From contig CM065711.1 in NCBI GenBank assembly GCA_017654935.2, forward strand, positions 27,807,807-27,871,806: a DNA stretch of 64,000 nt, in the 5' to 3' direction. The position numbers and the translations under genes were made by a program. Below, in pieces: positions 9,443 to 19,695 of the stretch. Positions within the stretch are counted from its first letter, which is position 1. The number at the start of each line of letters is the position of its first letter. The notes below the pieces were generated by a model, which saw only the letters and a list, made by a program, of their open reading frames with translations, searched no databases and was not told where the DNA came from. Source of the DNA: Phymorhynchus buccinoides. Taxonomy: Eukaryota > Mollusca > Gastropoda > Neogastropoda > Raphitomidae.

Positions 9443-9870
9443 CAACAATCCTCCTCCGAACATGCAGCGTTTGAGTAGATCTAGATCTAGACACACTCGG
9501 TTTGTGTTTCTCACATCTGTTCTCTATCAAGCCACCTGGGTCAATCTCAATGTTTATTTCTTTGCGAGTTCTCGACGTTTTGCAAGTTAGATCAGTTTGT
9601 AACCCCTCTTTCTATTTCAAATGTTTGCAAATCGTTCACTCTTCGATGCCATTGTTGCTATGGTATTTGACCAAGTAAGTCGGGGTAAGCAACTCTAATT
9701 TTCACGAAGTACTCACCCTTTTTCCGAAAAACGTCTATTATTTAACTTTATTGAGCATTTTAAACGATTGGAAATTTTCATCTTGTTTCTATCGAATGAG
9801 TTGGATCGTCTGAGAAGCTGTAATAAAAAAAAAAGTGGTTTTTTTTTAATGTGAAAGAGTGCCATGTGAT
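9443..9870. other. no gene; diverged repeat shared with 56030-56230
   Basis: TTTTGCAAGTT, TATCAGTTTGT and TTCGATGCCATTGTTGCTA also occur, inverted, at 56040-56150. The rest is AT-rich. Confidence 0.4.
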
Positions 9871-9871
9871 A

Positions 9872-10013
9872 TACAGTGCAACCTCCCTTATAAGACCTCC
9901 CATTGTAAGACTCCCTCCCATATAAGACCGACTTCTGAGAGCCATTGCCCTTTGTAAGTATTAAAATTACCTCGCTTATAAGACCCCTCCCTTATAAGGG
10001 AGGTTCCACTGTA
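9872..10013. mobile_element. P1 MITE (CAGTGGAACCTCCCTTATAA)
   Basis: Short TA-flanked copy of the most abundant MITE here, with inverted ends and the inner blocks AAGACTCCCTCCCATATAAG and TTGTAAGTATTAAAATTACC. Other copies: 14796-14961, 30148-30670, 40366-41618, 41848-42653, 46811-47004, 47069-47244, 51732-52281, 52693-53117, 55847-56023. Confidence 0.8.
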
Positions 10014-10209
10014 TAGTGAGTGATTATTATGCTCTGTGGTGGCTTTACTTAGATGGCTTTTATGATTGGTTGACATTGTCCCTGCAGTACGGGCCAATAG
10101 TAAAAGAGAGCTGTACAATGCATGGTGTTCCCACAGTGTTGGAATGTCGTGGTGCAGCTTATAGTCCTTCGTGGAAGACTGTGTCGTTATGTTGTTGTCT
10201 TACTCCGGC

Positions 10210-10797
10210 TTAACCCTTTCACCGCCAAAGTCGCATTTTAGCACCACGGTCATTCCCTGTTGGGATACCGGGGAGTCTTTTGTAAAAATATAGTTCCCCC
10301 CCCCTGTGCTTGAAACGTCCCCTAATCTGCCACTCTCTGTGACTCTGCCTTTTCCCTTTGCTTTCTATCATCTACTGGTACTATTCTTTTCTGTCTTATT
10401 GGCCCATTCTCCTGTCTTTTTTCAAAACAATCTTACAAATAATTTGTCTCCTTTGAGCTCCTCCGAAATCGGAATGTGTCGGCTGTACGCAGCGGGGAGA
10501 CCAGTGAAAACTGAAAACCAGACGCATATGTACCTTACCCATTATGGCCATATGGCCTGGGAACACAGAACAAGAAGAAGAAGCACCACGGTGATTTAAC
10601 ACCTATGTCACTAAAAGGCATCAAAATGGGGTCTATTATCCAAAGACCCTATTGTCTTAGTTTTGGGAAGTAAGGATAGACCTTATTTTATATATGTCAC
10701 AGAAGAATCCCCAACACTGCAGATGGATTTTGTTCTCTACCCAAGTAAATTTGATGGAACTTTTTGGCTGAAATATGGCTGGTGGTGAAAGGGTTAA
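10210..10797. mobile_element. TTAA MITE family A, split by a SINE
   Basis: Ends TTAACCCTTTCACCGCCA and TGGTGGTGAAAGGGTTAA. Without the insert at 10251-10582 it aligns end to end with the copies at 49203 and 55444. Confidence 0.85.
10251..10582 (+). mobile_element. S3 SINE with 11-bp target duplication
   Basis: The host MITE sequence AGCACCACGGT occurs at 10240-10250 and again at 10582-10592, so it is the target-site duplication. The inserted unit starts CATTCCCTGTTGGGATACCG and ends in AAGAAGAAG. This defines the true ends of S3 and shows it moves by retrotransposition. Confidence 0.8.
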
Positions 10798-11373
10798 AGG
10801 GGCACCCTGACGGATGAACTTTTCCAAGAAATACGTCGAGATCATCAGAAAGACAGCCTTTTCAAGGATCAGACCACTCAACTTTGCTCTGGTTTCCTAG
10901 AAATCAAACCTGTCAAAACAACGATTCCTCCTTGGCGGAGTTGCCAGAGAGCCGAGAAGCCATTTTGGATGGGGTGGGTGGAGGCCACTCATTGTGGTTG
11001 AAGCTTTTTTTCTTCTTTGTAGTGCAGTAAAAAGAAAAATTGGAGCTATTTCCTTTGTTGTGAGCGAAACTCCTTTTGGTAAACTGTATAACATTTTTAT
11101 AAAAAAATAAATAAAAAGGCTTGTATTGTGGAAATGCCGTGCAAACGACTTGATCTAAACTCAGGCAGCCATTAGAAAAGAGAAGGCACATGCCTTCTCT
11201 TTCACTGAAAGAATTTGACTTCCAGCACCTCCACCAAGGAGGAATCGCTGATTTGACGGTTTGATTTCTACGACACCAGAGCAAAGTGAGTGTTGCAATC
11301 TCTGTAAAGGGTGTTTTCCTGGTGATCTCGACGTGTTTCTTGCAAGAAATCATCCGTCAGGGTGCCCCTTTAA
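10794..11373. mobile_element. TTAA MITE family C (AGGGGCACCCTGACGG)
   Basis: TTAA-AGGGGCACCCTGACGG at left and CCGTCAGGGTGCCCCT-TTAA at right, with long imperfect inner inverted repeats (TTCCTCCTTGGCGGAG against CTCCACCAAGGAGGAA). Its left TTAA is the right TTAA of the preceding family A element. Copies: 37497-37879, 45551-46203. Confidence 0.8.
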
Positions 11374-11900
11374 AGACTCCAGAGATCATCCCAACAGCCG
11401 AAGCACTTGAACACTATGGTACAAATGCACCAGCTGGGGATGAGAACATTACGTGTGTGTGAGACCGTTTTTGATTACCCTGCCACGTGGGCAGCCACAC
11501 TCCGACTTCGGAGGATTTTTAGACTGATGATGTTATGATGCTAGGAGCTTGTCATGGCTTAACCCCTTCAACACCAGCCATCATCAGCCAAAATTTACCA
11601 TTAAACTTACCTGGGTAAAGAAAATATTCTGTCTGCAATATTGGGGATTCCTCTGTGACATGCCTAAAATAGGGCCTACCCTTACCTCCCAAAATTAAGA
11701 ACATAAGGTCACTGGATACCAGACCCTCATTTGATGCCTTTCAGTGACATGGGTGTTCAATCATTGTGGTGCCAAGAGGCGACAGTGGCGATGGAAGGGT
11801 TTTAAGACAACCCCTGCACAACCATGCAGAACATAACATTTTGATGTAGCCTTGGTGTTCTAGCTTATGTCAACTGGTCTGACACAGCCTCATGCCAAGG
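11374..11900 (-). mobile_element. S4 SINE-like copy (-), interrupted by a TTAA MITE
   Basis: Inverted S4 blocks at 11374-11558 and 11806-11900; the unbroken copy near 53960-54130 reads straight through TTAAGCCATGACAAGC. Confidence 0.7.
11559..11805. mobile_element. TTAA MITE family A inside S4
   Basis: Ends TTAACCCCTTCAACACCAGC and GGCGATGGAAGGGTTTTAA. The empty target is visible at about 54045-54060 (inverted), where the same repeat carries one TTAA. Confidence 0.8.
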
Positions 11901-12774
11901 CGATCATGGAAGACTATCACTCTCAATGTAAGGGCCATTTGCACTGGCTCTGGTGCTGCAGCCAAAGGGATGGGTTGGTCTTCGGGGACCTTCCCCAACA
12001 CAGCAGTTTTGGGAGGAACATTTAGTTTATGTATATTTTCAGATTTTTTTTTCAAGCCAACTTTAGTTTGCCATAACTTTTCTTAATTAACATCTTGACC
12101 TTTACCAAAGAAATATATTTAAAAATTCAATGAAGAACATACACCCAAAGTATTATTACAAACAGATGCTTGGTGCAGTTTTTGTTTAAGATCTCTAGAT
12201 TCAGTCTTTTGTGTGGGATGGAACAGCTGTGCCAACACCAACTGTCATTAAATCCCTTTGGGCCGAGAGAGTGGGGATGTACCCTGGGCAAGGCTTCTCC
12301 ACTGTCGCGCAAATTTTAGCCCAGCCCGCGGGAATAGCAGCTGCCCCCCTCTGCTACCTGGCAGTCATTGTCGGAAACGACAGTCCGGCACATTTGATGG
12401 TGCTTTCAACTCAACTCTATTCTACAAATATCTGTTTATATCTATTTTTGCGTACAGTGGCACGGGCGCTACTCTTTCAGTTTTACACTGGTTTCCGTAT
12501 TTTTAATATTACCAGAAACTGAACTTCAGTTATTTTTTTACCACAAGCGATTTGGGGCGTTTTGAACTTAGTCTGGTGGTTCTATCTTGGAAGTTTACAA
12601 AGGCAATGTAATAATTTTACAAGGTTTATCAGACTCAAACTGTCTCTGTGGCGTGTCTATCATTTTAACTGTCTGTCTCGTTATCTCTCTCTCTCTTAAC
12701 TTAATAATAATAATTGATAGTATTTCTATAGCGCCTTTCTATAATTATTTTACACTCAAGGCGCTTCCATTCAC
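11901..12774. other. no gene; S6 repeat at 12240-12390
   Basis: 12240-12390 (ATCCCTTTGGG, GGATGTACCCTGGGCAAGGC, AGCCCAGCCCGC, TTGTCGGAAACGACA) is a repeat also found at 19820-19965. The remainder contains a short AATAATAATAATTGATAG...GCGCCTTTCTATAA SINE-tail-like motif near 12700 and otherwise nothing I can assign. Confidence 0.45.
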
Positions 12775-13209
12775 TGATACACCCGCAGTCACACAAGACA
12801 TTATTACCCAATCATTCACCCAGGTACAAGATCAAGAAACATTTACAAACCGAATGAGCTTTGAAAGTAGTGTGTCTTGGCCCCCTGAGTCGTCCGACAG
12901 GGCTCTTTGCCCCTGTACCCTGCCGGGGCCATGGGTCCCTAGACCCCTGCCTTTCATTTTTTTTTCATTTTGGGGAGTAATGCACCCATGTAATGATACA
13001 CCCGCAGTCAAACAAGACATTATTACTCAATCATTCACCCAGGTACAAGATCAAGAAACATTTACAAACCGAATGAGCTTTGAAAGTAGTGTGTCTTGGC
13101 CCCCTGAATCGTCAGACGGGGTTCTGCCCCTGTACCCTGCCGGGGCCATGGGTCCCTGGACCCCTGCCTTTCATTTTTTTCCGTTTTGGGGAGTAATGCA
13201 CCCATGCAG
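12775..13209 (+). repeat. about 217-bp tandem duplication
   Basis: TGATACACCCGCAGTCACAC through GGGGAGTAATGCACCCATG occurs twice back to back with a few substitutions and small indels. The block CCCTGCCGGGGCCATGGGTC is in each. Confidence 0.85.
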
Positions 13210-13507
13210 TGGCGATAATACTTACTGCGTTAACTTATTTCAATCGTTGTCTCTTGATGTGCTTGATCTCAACTTGATGTTACATATTGTTGTGATTTTG
13301 TATACTCTGTGATGCTTTCCACTCAACATTCCACAAATATGTATTGTGGCGTTTATATTAATTGTGTTCATCTTTTTTGTTGGCTTAAAAAAAAAAATTG
13401 TCAATTTTATTGATGGGCAAAAAAAGTTTATAATAAAACTTACTTTGGTTTGTTTTCAACAACTAAACGAAAAATGTGTGCGTGTGTGTGTGTGAATTTG
13501 CCCCAAA

Positions 13508-13640
13508 ATTTCACATTTCAATTACGTTGGCCCTGTGATCTGGAACAGCCTACCTTTCTCTGTCCGTCATGCACAAACTCTGTCCTCTTTTAAGTCTCAG
13601 CTGAAAACTCACCTCTTCTCTCTGTGTCTTACTCCTAACT
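13508..13640 (+). mobile_element. LINE C-terminal fragment
   Basis: Frame reading IWNSLPFSVRHAQTLSSFKS followed by QLKTHLFSL, the C-terminal signature of L2/CR1-type LINE proteins (W-N-S-L-P ... F-K-x-x-L-K-T-x-L-F). Confidence 0.8.
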
Positions 13641-13912
13641 GTACCCAGCCCTGTTTGTTCCTGGTATTGTGGTCGTGGGTACGTCTTGGGCGGTTGATGC
13701 GGGTGGTGTGGTGTGGATTGGCCTAGGCTGGCAGAACGACTGGCAGTTTGGTCTGGTTTGCATTTTGCTACCCGTGTTGGCTGACTGGGTCGCACTCATG
13801 ATTTCGGTACGCACTTGCATGTAAAGTAGGCTTTGGGTAAGAATGTCTTTTCTGTGTGTTTGTGTGTGTGTGATGCGCACGTGCACATGTGAAGTATAGG
13901 ATTTGTATTTAA

Positions 13913-14134
13913 TATATACTGACAGGCAGAAGTTCTGCACATACGCATTGCAAAAATCATCAAAAATGTAAATCAGATTCAAAATTAATTTTACTTTGGG
14001 TAATCCTAAATCATGCAATTGTACACACAGCATGATTTAGGATTACCCAAAGTAAAATTAATTTTGAATCTGATTTACATTTTTGATGATTTTTGCAATG
14101 CGTGTGTGCAGAACTTCTGCCTGTCAGTATATAT
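13913..14134. repeat. long near-perfect hairpin (arms about 103 bp, loop 15 bp)
   Basis: 13913-14015 is the reverse complement of 14031-14134 with very few mismatches; loop CAATTGTACACACAG. Arms start ATATATACTGACAGGC and end TAGGATTTAG-type sequence. It has the form of a foldback MITE or a recent inverted duplication. Confidence 0.9.
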
Positions 14135-14139
14135 ATTTC

Positions 14140-14260
14140 TGAATGTTTTGTGTTTATTACTATTGTTGTTGTTGTTGTCTAAAGTTAACTTTGTAAGCGC
14201 TCTGAGCTCTTTGGAGAAAGAGTGCAACAAATATCCATTATTATTATTATTATTATTAAT
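14140..14260 (+). repeat. repeat with ATT tail, shared with 63085-63245
   Basis: GAATGTTTTGTGTTTATTAC, GTTGTCTAAAGTTAACTTTG, GAGCTCTTTGGAGAAAGAG and CAACAAATATCCATTATTAT recur near the right end of the window, each with a terminal (ATT)n tail. Confidence 0.7.
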
Positions 14261-14275
14261 TGTACTTCTTCTCTG

Positions 14276-14460
14276 TAGATACTGCGATCGCTCTCACAGT
14301 TTCTTGTCATCAGCGCAGAAGCATCATGCTGCCGTTATGCGCCTTACTAAGAAATACTTAGGCCTAGCATGTCCGTCTTCGGCTGGAAAAAAAATCTTTG
14401 TAAGAATTTCTAGAACAAAGGCAGGAGAATGGACCAGTAAGGCAGAAAGATAGCCTAGTC
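14276..14460 (-). mobile_element. S3-related SINE 3' half (-)
   Basis: Inverted match to the 26180-26320 copy: ATCATGCTGCCGTTATGCGC, CTAGCATGTCCGTCTTCGGC and GCAGGAGAATGGACCAGTAA. Confidence 0.65.
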
Positions 14461-14509
14461 GATGACAGTATATAGGCCCAGCCACACTGGATCATCTGTA
14501 TCGTTAGAA

Positions 14510-14650
14510 TTTCAGGACTTTCCTGGAGTTGCACTGCCTCTGGGCATTGCCTCCAGGATCGCTCCCACCATCTTTATATCTACTAATGTCCCATATGTGT
14601 CTGTTTCAGACCGGAGGACGTTAAACGGATTTTCATTCATACGATTTGAT
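14510..14650 (+). mobile_element. SINE-like family S5
   Basis: GGACTTTCCTGGAGTTGCAC, CTGCCTCTGGGCATTGCCTC, CCCACCATCTTTATATCTAC, GTCCCATATGTGTCTGTTTC and GACCGGAGGACGTTAAACG form a block repeated at 42868-43045 and 63320-63450, inverted at 18515-18725 and 43190-43390, and split at 28750-29812. Confidence 0.75.
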
Positions 14651-14795
14651 TCACTACCATCCGATTTTTGACATTTGTGAGGCATGATGGACGTGAAGTT
14701 CTACTGTCTAAATAAATCTGATGAAATCCTACTAGTTATATTCACTCTATTTGTAGTCTCCCGTACACGAATGTGATATAATAATAATAATAACA

Positions 14796-14961
14796 CAGTG
14801 GAACCTCCTTTATAAGACCTCCCATTATAAGACTCCCTCCCCACTTCTCTGAGACATTGCCCTTCTTTGTAAGTATTAACATTACCTCCCTTATAAGACC
14901 CCTCCCTTAAAAAACCTCGTTTTGGATGATTTTTGAAGGTCTTATAATGGAGGTTCTACTG
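14796..14961. mobile_element. P1 MITE copy
   Basis: CAGTGGAACCTCCTTTATAA to TTATAATGGAGGTTCTACTG. Confidence 0.85.
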
Positions 14962-15006
14962 TAGTACATTTATATAGCGCTTTACTTCAAATGAACTCAA
15001 AGAGCT

Positions 15007-15469
15007 TTAACCCTTTCACCGCCAGCCATATTTCAGCTAAACATGTCCATTACATTTACCTGGGTAGAGAACAAAATCCATCTGCAGTATTGGGGATTCC
15101 TCTGTGACAGATATAAAATAAGGTCTAACCTTATCTCGCAAAACTAAGACAATAGGGTCTTTGGATAATATACCCCAATTTGATGCCTTTTAGTGACATA
15201 TAGGGAAGACGGGGTAAAAAGCGCATGGGCGGGTAAGACGCCCACCCCAATTATCTCATGAAATAAAGAAAATTTCAGTCAAATTTGCCCATGAGACGAA
15301 TGCTAGACATTAACGCTCGTCTCATGGGCAAAATGAGACTGAAATTTGCTTCATTTCATGAGATAATTGGGGTGGGCTTCTTACCCGCCCATGAGCTTTT
15401 TACCCCGTCTTCCCCTAGGTGTTAAATCACTGTGGTGCTAAAATGCGACTTTGGCAGTGAAAGGGTTAA
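15007..15469. mobile_element. TTAA MITE family A, hosting a hairpin MITE
   Basis: TTAACCCTTTCACCGCCA at left, TTGGCAGTGAAAGGGTTAA at right; interrupted at 15201-15415. Confidence 0.85.
15201..15415. mobile_element. hairpin MITE M, copy 1
   Basis: Near-complete palindrome: GGGAAGACGGGGTAAAAAGC at left is inverted at right, with about 80-bp arms through ATTATCTCATGAAATAA. Comparison with intact family A copies shows it landed at a TA in GACATAGGTG. Copy 2 is at 15547-15751. Confidence 0.85.
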
Positions 15470-15546
15470 ATATCTTATTTTTGTATCAGACATTTTATGC
15501 GATTCGTGTATTGCGGTCTACAGGAGCATGGTGAGCGAAAACAGTA

Positions 15547-15751
15547 GGGGAAGACGGGGTAAAAAGCTCATGGGCGGGTAAGAAGCCCACCCCAATTATC
15601 TCATGAAATAAGCAAATTTCAGTCGGAAGTAGACGAGCGTTAATGTCTAGCATTCGTCTCATGGGCAAATTTGACTGAAATTTTCTTTATTTCATGAGAT
15701 AATTGGGGTGGGCTTCTTACCCGCCCATGCGCTTTTTACCCCGTCTTCCCC
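15547..15751. mobile_element. hairpin MITE M, copy 2 (loop inverted)
   Basis: Same ends as copy 1 with TA on both sides. Its central unpaired part (GACGAGCGTTAATGTCTAGC) is in the opposite orientation to copy 1. Confidence 0.85.
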
Positions 15752-15853
15752 TAGGGTTATTTTTAGACGGAAGTATTTCACGCGAATCATGACTCGCAGA
15801 CATCGTCACAATTGTATCGTAGCGAATCGAATCATATGCAGTGTGGCTGGGCC

Positions 15854-17049
15854 TTAACCCCTTGACTGCCAAAGAAAATTAAAGAAAATATGGTAAAGGT
15901 AAAGATGTGCCACCCCCCCTGCATTTCTCGGTTAATTGTATTTTTTCCGTTTTTGCCTTTCTTACCATACATAAAGCTGTATTTTAGGAACATTTTTAGC
16001 TAATCCTCTTTTTGGAATAATAACCGTAACCCTAACCCTAGCCCTAAACCTAACCCTACCCCCCACTATGTACTGCAGTACACCGCGATTTGTCACAGTT
16101 GTGGTTCGTTCTCGGTTAATTGTATTTTTTCCGTTTTTGCCTTTCTTACCATACATAAAGCTGTATTTTAGGAACATTTTCAGCTAATCCTCTTTTTGGA
16201 ATAATAACCGTAACCCTAACCCTAGCCCTAAACCTAACCCTACCCCCCACTATGTACTGCAGTACACCGCGATTTGTCACAGTTGTGGTTCGTTCTCGGT
16301 TAATTGTATTTTTTCCGTTTTTGCCTTTCTTACCATACATAAAGCTGTATTTTAGGAACATTTTCAGCTAATCCTCTTTTTGGAATAATAACCGTAACCC
16401 TAACCCTAGCCCTAAACCTAACCCTACCCCCCACTATGTACTGCAGTACACCGCGATTTGTCACAGTTGTGGTTCGTTCTCGGTTAATTGTATTTTTTCC
16501 GTTTTTGCCTTTCTTACCATACATAAAGCTGTATTTTAGGAACATTTTCAGCTAATCCTCTTTTTGGAATACTAACCCTAACCCTAACCCTAGCCCTAAA
16601 CCTAACCCTACCCCCCACTATGTACTGCAGTACACCGCGATTTGTCACAGTTGTGGTTCGTTGCGTTTTTCCGTCTTATAGGGTTGGGGGTAGGGTTAGG
16701 GTTAGGGCTAGGGTTAGGGTGGGGGGTAGGGTTAGTATTCCAAAAAGGTTATTAGCTAAAAAGGTTCCTAAAATACAGCTTTATGTATGGTAAGAAAGGC
16801 AAAAACGGAAAAATACATTTAACCGAGAAATGTAGGGGGGGGTGGCACATCTTGACCTTTACCGAAAATATTGGACACATCATGCCATGAAAAGGACAAA
16901 TGATAGAGCCAATCTGGCAAAATGGTCTGGGGGTATAACTCTCTTGAACAAAAGCCAGCATATCAGCGTTCTTCCTCTTCATCTGATGACGTCATATGTG
17001 ATGTTATCCAGTCAGTATGTGATACGTTATACAGCAGTCAAGGGGTTAA
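15854..17049. mobile_element. TTAA MITE family B, hosting a telomere-like element
   Basis: TTAACCCCTTGACTGCCA at left and AGCAGTCAAGGGGTTAA at right. Intact copies at 29836-30063 and 50032-50256 are only about 225 bp; the extra length is the insert at 15892-16863. Confidence 0.8.
15892..16863. mobile_element. palindromic element with CCCTAA-like repeats, 184-bp unit amplified
   Basis: Ends GGTAAAGGTAAAGATGTGCC and GGCACATCTTGACCTTTACC, target duplication GAAAATAT at 15884-15891 and 16864-16871. Inside, a 184-bp unit (CTCGGTTAATTGTATTTTTT through GTCACAGTTGTGGTTCGTT) is repeated four times, each with ACCCTAACCCTAGCCCTAAA. The right part (16680-16830) is the inverted single copy with GGGTTAGGGTTAGGGCTAGG. 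An 8-bp duplication fits hAT-type integration. Confidence 0.8.
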
Positions 17050-17155
17050 GCAAAGGGAAAAGGTGAGAGGTTAGAGGAAACGGCAACCACAGAACTTCCA
17101 GAAGGTGGGGGGACTGTTTGTACAAAAGACCTCCCAGCGGTATCCTCACGGAGAG
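17050..17155 (-). mobile_element. S3 SINE 5' fragment (-)
   Basis: CAGAACTTCCAGAAGGTGGG and AAAAGACCTCCCAGCGGTAT are the inverted S3 head. It ends about 30 bp before the next candidate exon. Confidence 0.65.
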
Positions 17156-17185
17156 TACAACTATACAACTTGGCACACCCTATAG

Positions 17186-17249
17186 ATTTCTTTGCCAAGG
17201 GACTTTTTGTTGTTGCTTTGGGAGTACATTCGTATGGTATTCCATCTAG
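17186..17249 (+). CDS. candidate exon of unrecognised gene (joins 26346-26458)
   Basis: Acceptor CACACCCTATAG (weak pyrimidine tract) and donor TCTAG|GTAATC bound a 64-nt segment reading FFAKGLFVVALGVHSYGIPS. It ends with two bases (AG), which with G from 26346 make Arg and give IPSR-LYYKMAETNV. Phase agreement with the next exon and the clean open frame support it. I do not recognise the protein. The 5' exon or exons were not found between 6141 and 17185, where everything open lies in repeats. Confidence 0.5.
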
Positions 17250-17251
17250 GT

Positions 17252-17275
17252 AATCAATCAATCAATCAATCAATC
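17252..17275. repeat. AATC microsatellite next to donor
   Basis: (AATC)n begins inside the donor region of the preceding exon. Confidence 0.9.
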
Positions 17276-17399
17276 AATTCAATTCTTCTTCTTCTCCCGT
17301 TGAGAATCCACAATCATCCGTTTGATTTTATGATACTATATGCGGTGGAGGTCCGAAGTCGGGCATCAAAAAGAGGCAAAATAAAACAAAAACCTACTC

Positions 17400-17690
17400 T
17401 ACGAAGATGACCCAGCCAGCCGGGTCTCGCTGATCGAGCCCCCGACGTGATGCTGAGTCGGCAGGAACACCTAAACTAGGGGGGGGGGGGGGGGGGGGAT
17501 TGCATCTTGATGGAGGACTAGAACGAGCCGGCCAAAGAGGCAGACACAGCCTCCTCAGGTTTTGAGTTCCAGTCTTTGATGGTGCGCGGGAAGAAAGAAC
17601 TTCTCCTGATACAAATGCTGGGCCTAATGAGAGACTTAGTGCGATTTTTCTCACGCCAGAGGGCATGACGCTCGTGTGGGACTAATCCTC
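17400..17690 (-). mobile_element. LINE C-terminal fragment (-), with G-run
   Basis: The - strand frame reads KNRTKSLIRPSICIRRSSFF then PRTIKDWNSKPEEAVSASLA, the F-F-P-R-T-I-x-D-W-N-S signature of LINE C-termini. A G-run lies at 17479-17499. Confidence 0.75.
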
Positions 17691-17734
17691 TCTATATTAT
17701 TAGTTGGGGATAAAGAAAGAGAGAGAGACAGTGA

Positions 17735-17850
17735 GTGGTCCTACCATCACTCTCTCTCTCACTACGCCCAAGTAAGAAAATCGCGTGATAAGCCCCTAGT
17801 GCATTGACTGCCCTCTGGCGTGAAAAATATCGCCATAGGTTGACCATTAG
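17735..17850. mobile_element. fragment of AATGGTCAACTTAGG palindrome family
   Basis: CTCTCTCACTACGCCCAAGT, ATAAGCCCCTA and GGTTGACCATT match the right half of 57319-57615 with divergence. Confidence 0.5.
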
Positions 17851-17880
17851 AAGAAGTATAGATAATATAGTTTTTTAAAA

Positions 17881-18480
17881 CTATATAAAAGTTTGGTCAG
17901 ACCTCATCTAGAGTATGGAAATCAGGTTTGGAGTCCGTTTTTGAAGAGGCAATCGGCAGCATTAGAAAGGGTCCAAAGACGAGCAACAAAATTGATTAAA
18001 GGCGTTAGTCACCTTGATTACGAACACAGACTAAGAAAGTTGAAATTACCATCTCTGAAATACAGAAGAATTCGTGGGGATCTGATAAATACATACAAAA
18101 TTTTTCACAGTGATAACAATACTAATAAATTTTTGTTCCAGCTAACAACTGACTCAAGAACCCGTAACAGTGATTTAAAAATACTAACCCAGTATAGCCG
18201 AACTAATATTAGAATTTTTTTATTTTCTAACAGAGTAACAAAGTTTTGGAATACTCTTCCTGCACATATTAAACGAGCACAGAATCTAACACAATTCAAA
18301 AACCTCCTTGGTGGATACACCAACATATCAAAACTTCAATATGAGCATGACTAAAAGGCAGATTTGCCGAAAACAAAATACAAAAACCTCTCAGCTGTGC
18401 AAAAGTTCAAACAAAAATGACAGGACAGTGAAGAGGCCGCGAGGCCTAATGTCCTAACTACCTGACCTGACCTGACCTGT
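17881..18480 (+). mobile_element. LINE RT C-terminal fragment
   Basis: One frame of 153 codons: VRPHLEYGNQVWSPFLKRQS, ERVQRRATKLI, LPSLKYRRIRGDLINTYKI, VTKFWNTLPAHIKRAQNLTQ. This is the region after the RT palm in jockey-superfamily LINEs. It ends in GAGGCCGCGAGGCCTAATG and short CCTGA tandem repeats, a LINE-type 3' tail. It is about 60% like the equivalent part of 20744-22100 by eye. Confidence 0.85.
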
Positions 18481-18514
18481 ATTCAGTCCGGCGTTGGATG
18501 GTGGATAGTGAATG

Positions 18515-18725
18515 AATGAATAAAAAAAATTGTGTTTTACGTCCTCTCGGTTTGAAACAGACACACATGGGACATTTGTAGATACAAAGATGGTGGGAAC
18601 AATACTGGAGGCAATGCCCGGAGGCAGTGCAACTCCAATAAAGTCCCGATTTTTTAACAATACAGATAGGTGTAGCGGTAACCACGCCTCGGTTAAACCT
18701 CATCGGCTATGGTACCGCCACGATA
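18515..18725 (-). mobile_element. S5 SINE-like copy (-)
   Basis: Inverted S5 blocks plus GGTGTAGCGGTAACCACGCC and CTCATCGGCTATGGTACCGC, also seen at 42868-43045. Confidence 0.75.
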
Positions 18726-19456
18726 TATAAGTCCAAAAGTTTGGTGGATAGTTGCCGGCTGTGACCTCGTCTTTGGCGAGTTGGAGCTGACTTCAGTCTG
18801 GTGTTGTCGACTGTGTTGTCGAATTGGACAATGCCGTTCAAGATCTTATAAAGCATTGTAAGCCTGGTAGACTTTCTGCGGTGCTCAAGTGTGTTGTTAT
18901 CTTCAAACAGAAGACATTTGTTTTGCTCGGCTTGCGCATAAAAAATACAGAATAAATGATTTATTAAAAAAAACATGTCATTAACAGGTCAGTTCTTGAT
19001 CTTGATAATAGTCAAAAGCGCCACACTGTGGCATTATATTGACAACACTTTAGGGAGAGCACATCTTAAAAAAAAAAACAATAATAAAACCTATTCTAAT
19101 TTTAGTGACCTGGCCAGCCAGCGCCCGTTCAGCGGGACACCAACATGATGCCACGTCCAGCAGCAACCTAACATACACTGAAAACCCCCAATTATGTACA
19201 AATATTAGGCACAAGTGCTTAACATGGAAACAATGACAGTTAACAGGAGCACGTGCACGCGTACACACACACTTTAGATGCCTTGGTATCACAATTATTG
19301 CATAAGTCAATTAATCATAAAAGGGGAATAAGTGGGTTTTTAAAAAACTAATGCATGTCATAGAAATATGCAATCATAAATGACAATAATATCACAAACT
19401 TAAGTCTTCAAACAGTCGCACTCACAAACGCACAGACACAAATAAATAACGCAAGG
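18726..19456. other. intronic AT-rich sequence, nothing assigned
   Basis: No splice-flanked coding segment or known repeat end recognised; short A-runs near 18965 and 19070. Confidence 0.4.
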
Positions 19457-19615
19457 CAAATGTTAAGATGACGCCCCTAATCGCATTTATGAGCGGATCA
19501 GCTGATTGGGCAAATGTTAAGATGACGCCCCTAATCGCATTTCTGCGCAGATCAGCTGACTGGGCAAATGTTAAGATGACGCCCCTGATCGCATTGATGC
19601 GCAGATCAGCTGACT
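19457..19615. repeat. 54-bp tandem repeat, 3 copies
   Basis: GGCAAATGTTAAGATGACGC followed by CCCTAATCGCATTT and GATCAGCTGA occurs three times with few changes. Confidence 0.9.
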
Positions 19616-19695
19616 GAGAGGTGGAGCTACTACAAAGCTTTCAACTGACTCGTTCATAAATGCAAAACAGGAAACGCTCTTCGGGACTTTCCCGT

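Noticed and set aside
9635..9690. MFANRSLFDAIVAMVFDQ followed by GTAAGT as first exon of the unknown gene
   Set aside because: The same sequence (TTCGACGCCATTGTTGCTA) recurs inverted at 56040-56065, so it belongs to a repeat, and its phase 0 end does not fit 17186.
12211..12522. 103-codon frame SFVWDGTAVPTPTV...
   Set aside because: Overlaps the S6 repeat also found at 19820-19965; no splice-site support.
14259..14453. Exon-like segment after TTCTTCTCTGTAG
   Set aside because: It matches the 3' half of the S3 SINE family on the opposite strand.
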